Shown piece after piece: positions 59,098 through 64,000 of a DNA stretch of 64,000 bases (the stretch's first letter is position 1; each line of letters begins with the position of its first letter). The position numbers and the translations under genes were made by a program. The stretch covers positions 62,001 to 126,000 of the forward strand of contig NZ_VSFF01000004.1 in assembly GCF_008085905.1 (NCBI RefSeq). Direction: 5' to 3'. Origin of the DNA: Actinomadura syzygii. GTDB taxonomy: Bacteria; Actinomycetota; Actinomycetes; Streptosporangiales; Streptosporangiaceae. The notes under the pieces were generated by a model, which did not search any database, had not been told where the DNA came from, and saw only the letters and a program-made list of their open reading frames with translations.

Positions 59098-59973
59098 TCA
59101 GGCTGCAAACACGTCGGCGGACACAGAGGCCGGCGGCGCGGGCGAAGTGGTGCGGTGACCGGTGCGTGACCACGCGGCGTAATCAGCGAGGGTGCTGATG
59201 TCGTCGTCGGTGAGGTAGGCGACTTTCATCAGCGTCGGAACGCCGCCCTCGGCGATCAGGTAACAGACGCCGGGCATGGTGGGCTTGATGGTGGTGGCGC
59301 AGAAACCAGCGCCGGACCAGCCGTCGCCGAGGATGATGTCGCTGCTGCCGGAAGAGGTGCAGCGGAATGCGGCGCGGTAGCCGAACAGATCCCGCAGGCT
59401 CTTGGGGATGATGTCGATGCTTGGCCGCTGAGTGGCGGCGATGACCGGCATGGCGGCGGCACGGCCACGGGCCACCAGGTCACGGAACAAGGTGATGAAT
59501 TCGTCCTGCTGGACTTTGGTGCCGAGCACGGTCGCGTACAGGGCAATTTCGTCGAATATGCAGGCGATTGCTTTCACACCGTCGGTACGGGTGAGTTTGC
59601 GGCGGCCGTGGGCCCGTAGCCAGGCGTAGCGGTTGTTCATCACCGTCTGCAGACGGCGCAGGGTGGTGATGGCGTGGTCCATGTCCGCGCCGACGAACTC
59701 ATCGGCGCAGTCCTCCCAGGGCCCCAGCTCGACGAGCTTGCCGTCGAACAGCACGGGGCGGGCGTCGCGGCACAGCGCGATATGCGCGGTGGCGGTGTTG
59801 ATCAGGCTGGACTTGCCGCCGTCGGGTTCGCCCGCGATCAACAGGCGGCGGTAGGCCAGCGGTGTGTAGACCGGGGTGCCGAACTCATCCAGCCCCAGGA
59901 ACACCGGGTCGAACATCGACAGGTTCGGGCCGACCGGGATCCGGTCGACCGGTGACGCGGTGGACATCGGCAT
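59098..59973 (-). CDS. FtsK/SpoIIIE-like conjugative DNA translocase, motor part
   Basis: A 291-residue ATPase. It has Walker A LLIAGEPDGGKSSLINTATAHIALC, the motif LFDGKLVELGPW, Walker B IACIFDEIALYA and AATQRPSIDIIPKSLRDLFGYRAAFRC, all in the FtsK-HerA order. The C-terminus includes a short zone SDIILGDGWSGAGFC before the last strands. It is shorter than single-chain TraB/TraSA proteins (~450 or more) and lacks their membrane domain, which is found in the next gene upstream. It should pump double-stranded DNA during conjugation in mycelium. Confidence 0.88.
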   Translation of the reverse strand: MPMSTASPVDRIPVGPNLSMFDPVFLGLDEFGTPVYTPLAYRRLLIAGEPDGGKSSLINTATAHIALCRDARPVLFDGKLVELGPWEDCADEFVGADMDHAITTLRRLQTVMNNRYAWLRAHGRRKLTRTDGVKAIACIFDEIALYATVLGTKVQQDEFITLFRDLVARGRAAAMPVIAATQRPSIDIIPKSLRDLFGYRAAFRCTSSGSSDIILGDGWSGAGFCATTIKPTMPGVCYLIAEGGVPTLMKVAYLTDDDISTLADYAAWSRTGHRTTSPAPPASVSADVFAA

Positions 59974-59998
59974 GCCCCCCTTCTTTGGGTAGGGAGGC

Positions 59999-60027
59999 GC
60001 GAGGGACCCATGGCAGGGTCGCCTCGC
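59999..60027. terminator. Hairpin between translocase genes
   Basis: GCGAGGGACCC pairs with GGGTC-G-CCTCGC (one bulged base) in the gap between the two translocase ORFs. A regulatory or processing site is possible; it need not stop transcription. Confidence 0.4.
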
Positions 60028-60064
60028 GACCTCGCGGAATGGGTTTCAGATCAGCGGCCGGGGA

Positions 60065-61096
60065 TCAGATCCAGTCGCTGATGTCCTCACCGGAGTTGAC
60101 CGGTTGCGGGACGGCCGTCGGGCCGGTCGCACCGGCCTTGGCGGACTTGCTTGTTTTCGTGGGCTTGGCGCGGGCGGCGTCAGGTGCCGGGACCGCGTCG
60201 GGGTCCGCCGTACGCGACGGACCACGTTGGTTGTCGTCGGAGGTGGCCGGGACGTCCGGGAGGTCCAGGGCCGTGGGTACGGGGTGGGCGGCCCGCTGAG
60301 TGGTGGGGGTGTCGGTGTTGTCCACCAGATCCAGGAGCGGGGTTTCGATAGTGCCGGTCAGCACAGCGCGACGCTTGACGTCGATGCGCACTACGGCGGC
60401 GTTGCTATCGGAGGCGGCCTCGACGGTGACGCTGGCGGCCCAGCAGGTCACGGCGATCTTGTCGAGGCGGGATTGCAAGTCAGCGAGCGACAGGCCGGGC
60501 CGCAGCCAGGCCCACACGCGTTCGCCGGTACGGGTGGGACGGGCCCACAGGATCAGCGGCAGGGTGCCGCTGCGGTTGGTGATGATGAACTCGTTGAAGC
60601 ACACCCGCAGCCGGTGCCGGGTGATGACGCACCACGCGATCGCCTTGACGCGGGAGCGAAGGGCAGGGATCACGGCCGGGACACCGGCTAGCACGGTCAG
60701 AATGATGATGCGGCCGAACAGCGGCAGGTGGGTGGCCAGCAGCACCCAGCCGTACCCGGCGAGCAGGGTGAGCCCGATTTCGGGCGCCCACCACCACAGG
60801 ACCCGCAGTACGGGCCAGCAGACGATGAACGCGGCGACCAGCAGGCCGACCGCAGCACCGATGAGTCCGCCCAGCAGCACGGCGGCGATCGGCGGAAGGT
60901 AGGACGTGGTGATGGTGGCGGCCAGCAGGCCCACCACGATCGCGACCACGTAGAAGGTGATTTTGGCGGTGCGCGCGTACGACCGCGACACGCGGTCTTC
61001 GATCACGGTGACGGTTCCACCGCGCCCGACGCGGCCGAACGAACGACCGGCAGATGAGCCTCGCCCCAGACGTGGCAGGCCCGTAGACTTGGACAT
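60065..61096 (-). CDS. Membrane and linker part of conjugative FtsK-like translocase
   Basis: A 343-residue protein. The N-terminus is basic, then four membrane helices (TFYVVAIVVGLLAATITTSYL, AVLLGGLIGAAVGLLVAAFIVCWP, ALTLLAGYG-type and IIILTVLAGVPAVIPAL). A soluble part follows, with RPTRTGERVWAWLRPGLSLADLQSRLDKIAVTCWAASVTVEAASDSNAAVVRIDVKRR. This is the segment that precedes the motor in TraB/TraSA-type translocases. The C-terminus is a Pro/Ala/Lys-rich tail. The motor itself is encoded 91 bp downstream in a separate ORF. Confidence 0.8.
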   Translation of the reverse strand: MSKSTGLPRLGRGSSAGRSFGRVGRGGTVTVIEDRVSRSYARTAKITFYVVAIVVGLLAATITTSYLPPIAAVLLGGLIGAAVGLLVAAFIVCWPVLRVLWWWAPEIGLTLLAGYGWVLLATHLPLFGRIIILTVLAGVPAVIPALRSRVKAIAWCVITRHRLRVCFNEFIITNRSGTLPLILWARPTRTGERVWAWLRPGLSLADLQSRLDKIAVTCWAASVTVEAASDSNAAVVRIDVKRRAVLTGTIETPLLDLVDNTDTPTTQRAAHPVPTALDLPDVPATSDDNQRGPSRTADPDAVPAPDAARAKPTKTSKSAKAGATGPTAVPQPVNSGEDISDWI

Positions 61097-61130
61097 GATT
61101 CACCCTTCTTGCAGTGGAGGGATCGAATTG

Positions 61131-61165
61131 GCGGGGCCGGAGGAGGACAGTCCTCCAGGCCCCGC
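61131..61165. terminator. GC-rich stem-loop upstream of the membrane gene
   Basis: GCGGGGCC-GG-AGGAGGA pairs with TCCTCC-A-GGCCCCGC across a short loop, between the 73-residue gene and the membrane/linker gene on the minus strand. Long and strong enough for attenuation. Confidence 0.5.
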
Positions 61166-61187
61166 ACTTTGTTGTGACAGGCCGGAC

Positions 61188-61409
61188 CTAAACGGTCACG
61201 AGCAGCTCATTGGCTTCGAGCGAGAAGAACACGACGTTTGCCTGACGGATACCGGGCTCGTCCACGCTGCTGTGGACCGACGCCAGGATCTTGTTGAACA
61301 GGTCTTGCCGGGTTTCGCCCGGCTTCGCGGTTACCGTCCCCTTGCGAGTGAAGTAGGCCATACCGGAGTAGGCGGGGTAAAGCAGAGTGATGATGAAGAA
61401 GAATTCCAT
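61188..61409 (-). CDS. Small hypothetical protein of the element
   Basis: A 73-residue protein that begins MEFFFIITLLYPAYSGMAYFTRKGTV, where a short hydrophobic stretch precedes a basic turn. It continues with a helix (TRQDLFNKILASVHSS) and a strand-like end (ANVVFFSLEANELLVTV). AAAGGG lies before ATG 61409. Small proteins of this kind occur next to transfer genes in actinomycete elements, but I do not recognise a named family. Confidence 0.55.
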   Translation of the reverse strand: MEFFFIITLLYPAYSGMAYFTRKGTVTAKPGETRQDLFNKILASVHSSVDEPGIRQANVVFFSLEANELLVTV

Positions 61410-61571
61410 GAGAAACCCTTTCGTCGAATTCAGCGCCGTTTCAGGGCAACTGAAAGACCCACACGGCGATCGCGTGGGCCAAGGTGATGTGTGAAAGGTG
61501 CCGTTTGATAGCACCAAATCCCCTGAACCGGGGAGACAGCCCTAGACCAGGGCCGAACGAGAAAGTGACCG

Positions 61572-61597
61572 GTGTGGCCCGCAGAAACGGGCCACAC
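61572..61597. terminator. Perfect 10-bp hairpin
   Basis: GTGTGGCCCG and CGGGCCACAC enclose a 6-nt loop. It lies in the 305-bp gap between the SCO3933-like gene and the 73-residue gene; two weaker hairpins (CCCTgaaccgGGG, CCCTagaccAGGG) are beside it. No gene was found in this gap. Confidence 0.65.
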
Positions 61598-61714
61598 TCA
61601 CGAGCCAGCGGGGCACATCACTTGCGCCGCCCCAAGAACACACGGGAATGCTTTCCGACGAATCCGACGCCGGAACCAGGCACCATCAGGCCATGCGGGT
61701 ATAGGACCGCTTGG

Positions 61715-62035
61715 CTACTTCGAGGCCGCCGGAGCTGCAGCCGCCTTGATCTCCACCGCGCGGAACGCCACGCCGTTACGCCCGTTGGTCGCCCAGGGCA
61801 GGGCCTCCAACCGGGACACGGTGACGAACTGTCCCACCTTCACGTTCGGCTTCTCACCCGCCGTGGTGATGGTGATGACATCGCCGCCGTCGTCGTCCTG
61901 GACGAACACCTGCGTCGACCACATCGGCCGGCCGGTGTCCCGCTCGGTCCGCTGGCGACCGTTCTGGTCGGTCTTCTCCACCGGATCCTTCGACACCATG
62001 ACCTGTTTCGTGCTGGTGTCCACGTAGAGCTTCAT
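61715..62035 (-). CDS. SCO3933 family regulatory protein
   Basis: A 106-residue protein. The start MKLYVDTSTKQVMVSKDPVEK, then PMWSTQVFVQDDDGGDVITITTAGE, VKVGQFVTVSRLEALPWATNGRNGVAFRAVEI match the family found in Streptomyces AICEs and plasmids, placed before the transfer genes. GGGGAG precedes ATG 62035. The fold is probably an OB-like barrel (inference). It is divergent from the XRE/TPR regulator and is probably controlled by it. Confidence 0.85.
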   Translation of the reverse strand: MKLYVDTSTKQVMVSKDPVEKTDQNGRQRTERDTGRPMWSTQVFVQDDDGGDVITITTAGEKPNVKVGQFVTVSRLEALPWATNGRNGVAFRAVEIKAAAAPAASK

Positions 62036-62132
62036 CAGCTCCCCTTTCGATCCAGGGCCGCACCGCCTCTCGGTGCGCTTCCCTTGCTGTGCCACCAGGA
62101 TCGAGATCAGGTCGATGTTCGAACAGACTGTC

Positions 62133-62170
62133 GAGGGGTGATGATGGAAGCTGATTGCTCGTCACCCCTC
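62133..62170. promoter_or_regulatory. Inverted repeat in the divergent regulatory region
   Basis: GAGGGGTGA at 62133-62141 and its exact complement TCACCCCTC at 62162-62170, 29 bp centre to centre. It lies between the SCO3933-like gene and the regulator gene. It could be an operator for the XRE/TPR regulator or a leader hairpin. Confidence 0.5.
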
Positions 62171-62229
62171 GCGTCATCGCTCGCGACGTGCGCAGACTGG
62201 AGACGACACCGAAGCGGGAGGAGTACCTC

Positions 62230-63489
62230 GTGACGGAGGAGCGCCCAGAGTGGGCCAAGCGCATCACCGCTGAACGAGAGGCTCGTGGCTGGAACAAGCC
62301 GCAGTTCATCGAGGCTCTGCGGGCCCATGCAGACCGCCAGTTGCCAGGCAAAGCGTCGATGCTTCGCCGCGTGCACGCTTGGGAGAGCGGCGAGTCATGC
62401 CCGGATGACGACTACCGACCCGTCATCGCCAAGACCTTCGGCACCGTCACCGCAGCCATTTGGCCCGTCGCGGGCAGCCGGGACAGCGACGCCGAACTCG
62501 TCACCGGGACCGGCATGGACACCTTGGAGATCGTCACCCGCTTGCGAGCATCCTCCGTGGACCCAGCCGTAATCGAGGGGCTCCGAATCACCGTTGATCG
62601 ACTCTGTAGCGAGTACCCGCACATGCCTGCCGATCAGCTACTTGTCGAGGGACGCGCTTGGCTGCGTCGCATCACGACGCTTCTCGACCGGCACCTGACT
62701 CTCGCCCAGCATCAGGAGATTCTGTCCTTGGCTGGTTGGCTTGCTGCGCTGGTCGGGTGTGTCGAGTACGACTCGACCAATCGGCCCGCAGCCGAGGCGA
62801 CCCGACAGGCCGCGCTGAGTCTCGGCGAGGAGTCCGGTGACGCCGAGGTCATGGCCTGGGCACACGAGATGCGCGCGTGGTTTGCTCTCACCCGAGGCGA
62901 CTACCGGGGTGTCATCGCAGCCGCGGAGGCGGGTAGCGCCATAGCGCCCAACTCACGAGCAGCCGTCCAACTCCATGCTCAAAAGGCCAAGGCATGGGCC
63001 CGCATCGGTGACCGACGCCAGGTCGAGGTAGCCCTAGACCAAGGCCGGACTCTGCTGGAGCGCATGCCGTACCCAGACAACCTGGATCACCACTTTGCCG
63101 TTGACCCAGCCAAGTGGGATTTCTACTCCATGGATTGCTACCGGTTGCTCGGCAATGGTCAGCCAGCCAGCGCAGCGGAAAATAAACTTGCGGAAACCTA
63201 TGCCCAGGGCGTCATCCGAGTAGGAACCGATGCCGGTGGAGTCGAGCGCTCACCGATGCGTAACGCGGAAGCCCGCCTAACTCTTGGGCTGATCGCAGCG
63301 CGGGAAGGCGACGTGGAAAGAGCCGTCGACTTCGGAGAGCGCGCACTCCAGGGTGAACGAAAGTCTTTGCCCAGCTTGCTGATGGTCTCACGTGAACTCG
63401 GCACCACGATTAAGGAGCAGTACGAGACGGAGCCAAGTGCCGTCGAGTACCTCGACCATCTTCGCCAACTGCAAGCGGCGACCCGCTAG
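62230..63489 (+). CDS. XRE/TPR transcriptional regulator of the element
   Basis: A 419-residue protein. The N-terminal HTH-like part (WAKRITAEREARGWNKPQFIEALRAHADRQLPGKASMLRRVHAWESGESCPDDDYRPVIAKTFG) is of the XRE type seen in Streptomyces element regulators. The rest is helical, with TPR-like repeats (ILSLAGWLAALVGCVEYD; AAEATRQAALSLGEESGDAEVMAWAHEMRAWFALTRGDYRGVIAAAEAG; EARLTLGLIAAREGDVERAVDFGERAL). GTG 62230 was chosen with GGGAGGAG upstream. It is the only plus-strand gene of the known element part and faces away from the transfer operon, like a quorum- or stress-responsive master regulator. Confidence 0.85.
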   Translation: MTEERPEWAKRITAEREARGWNKPQFIEALRAHADRQLPGKASMLRRVHAWESGESCPDDDYRPVIAKTFGTVTAAIWPVAGSRDSDAELVTGTGMDTLEIVTRLRASSVDPAVIEGLRITVDRLCSEYPHMPADQLLVEGRAWLRRITTLLDRHLTLAQHQEILSLAGWLAALVGCVEYDSTNRPAAEATRQAALSLGEESGDAEVMAWAHEMRAWFALTRGDYRGVIAAAEAGSAIAPNSRAAVQLHAQKAKAWARIGDRRQVEVALDQGRTLLERMPYPDNLDHHFAVDPAKWDFYSMDCYRLLGNGQPASAAENKLAETYAQGVIRVGTDAGGVERSPMRNAEARLTLGLIAAREGDVERAVDFGERALQGERKSLPSLLMVSRELGTTIKEQYETEPSAVEYLDHLRQLQAATR

Positions 63490-63968
63490 CCGCGGAGTCG
63501 TCGGATAGGGCATCAACCAGCGCCCGAGACCCTGTGCAAACTTTCTGTACGTCTTCAAGGCGGCCCGAGAACCGGGCCGCACGCGCCGCCGACTCGGCAC
63601 CTGGCCCTCCGCCTCTGCTTGGGCTCCGGCTACGGGACCAGGCCAACGCCGGTCGGCAGGCGCGAACACCAGCAGAGGTCACGGGGCCGTACGAAGACGG
63701 AAACTAGTCACGGGGTTGGCAGGCCGCGCCCGTGCCGCTGGCCGGTTCCGGACTTGCGCGGGGACCCCGCGCGGGGCCTCACGACGGGCCAATGCGGGCA
63801 GGCGGCAGCGCCAGCCCGTCCGCCGGTCCAGGCTACGAGGCCCCGCCCCCACGCAAGTCCGGAGCCGTCCAGCTCACGAACCTGGCACTGCATGCCGAAA
63901 AGGACCTGCAAGGCACAACGCAGGGCGATATGATTCTTCGCCAGATCCTACTTCATGGGGAGGCCGAA
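63490..63968. other. Non-coding region with a large hairpin
   Basis: 479 bp without a convincing gene between the element regulator and the next start. It holds the nested inverted repeat 63744-63866 listed separately. No attachment-site copy is seen here. Confidence 0.5.
63744..63866. repeat. Large nested inverted repeat
   Basis: The outer arms 63744-63763 and 63847-63866 are complementary at 18 of 20 positions (core TCCGGACTTGCG/CGCAAGTCCGGA). Inside them lie two further pairs in register: GGGGCCTC/GAGGCCCC (63773-63780, 63837-63844) and GACGGGC/GCCCGTC (63783-63789, 63814-63820). There is also a 12-bp palindrome at 63765-63776. The whole could fold into one long stem in DNA or RNA. Confidence 0.75.
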
Positions 63969-64000
63969 ATGAATAATCACCCTCGACCACGCCTCTCCAT
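63969..64000 (+). CDS. Start of an unidentified gene
   Basis: Only ten codons are visible before the window ends (MNNHPRPRLS). The start is supported by GGGGAGG five bases upstream, so it is probably a real gene of the element. Nothing can be said of function. Confidence 0.5.
   Translation, partial: MNNHPRPRLS

Larger units (their letters stand above)
52791..64000. mobile_element. Actinomycete integrative and conjugative element (AICE), left part
   Basis: The element begins at the 3' end of tRNA-Pro. Next to it are a tyrosine integrase, an excisionase and a RepSA-like replication initiator in one minus-strand operon, as in pSAM2. DUF2637, FtsK-like transfer, SCO3933-like and XRE/TPR regulatory genes follow. 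The right attachment site (a copy of the tRNA 3' end) is not found before 64000, so the element continues beyond the window. Base composition from about 62.2 to 63.5 kb is lower in GC than the chromosome part. Confidence 0.85.

Noticed and set aside
63490..64000. Right attachment site of the element
   Set aside because: No stretch matching the tRNA-Pro 3' half could be seen here.

Overview
The window is about 70% G+C chromosomal DNA with GTG/ATG starts, ATGA/GTGA-overlapping operons, an HrpA helicase of actinobacterial length, Streptomyces-type regulators and a steroid-degradation regulon. This points to a filamentous actinomycete, probably of the Streptosporangiales/Thermomonosporaceae type (inference from gene content; no rRNA is present).

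Region 1 (1-8.8 kb): the tail of an APH-like phosphotransferase, a few single enzymes, then a tight four-gene operon (2512-7253). It encodes a coiled-coil protein, a Cas4/AddB-like PD-(D/E)XK nuclease with an iron-sulfur cysteine set, a protein with a C-terminal beta-barrel-like segment, and an SF1 Upf1/Dna2-like helicase. Together these look like a Dna2-type nuclease-helicase split over several polypeptides and are the best candidate for an undescribed system. An ABC ATPase and a zinc-ribbon protein follow.

Region 2 (9-24.7 kb): housekeeping and regulatory genes. These include a hotdog thioesterase, a coiled-coil protein with a collagen-like tail, proline iminopeptidase, HrpA, a Ser/Thr kinase fused to an extracellular lytic-transglycosylase-like domain, a secreted DUF4360 protein, an HxlR/imine-reductase pair, a NarL-type response regulator with a frameshifted histidine kinase, and small membrane proteins.

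Region 3 (24.7-43.9 kb): an NADH-dehydrogenase-F-like/ferric-reductase pair, then a KstR2-type gene set for degradation of steroid rings C and D. Two SDRs diverge from echA20-ipdA-ipdB-ipdC. Further on, fadE30-ipdF-kstR2-fadA6 form a minus-strand operon. Near-identical palindromic operators lie at the two promoters (28812-28825 and 43885-43898). Between the two halves sit an aldo-keto reductase/quinone reductase operon with its XRE regulator, a second HxlR/imine-reductase pair, an acyl-CoA dehydrogenase, a glycerol kinase remnant and glpD.

Region 4 (43.9-52.6 kb): teichoic-acid-type envelope genes (a GT4 enzyme and a GT2/CDP-glycerol glycerophosphotransferase), a CHAP-domain wall hydrolase preceded by a c-di-AMP (ydaO) riboswitch, an ANTAR-PAS-PP2C phosphatase and a beta-lactamase-like lipoprotein.

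Region 5 (52.7 kb to the end): an actinomycete integrative and conjugative element (AICE) inserted at the 3' end of tRNA-Pro(GGG). Its order is int-xis-rep-DUF2637-GIY-YIG-HTH-RRQRL protein, a SprT-like protease with two zinc-ribbon proteins, a conjugative FtsK translocase split into a motor ORF and a membrane ORF, an SCO3933-like regulator and a divergent XRE/TPR regulator. Hairpins punctuate the gaps, and a large nested inverted repeat lies at 63744-63866. The far attachment site was not found and probably lies outside the window.
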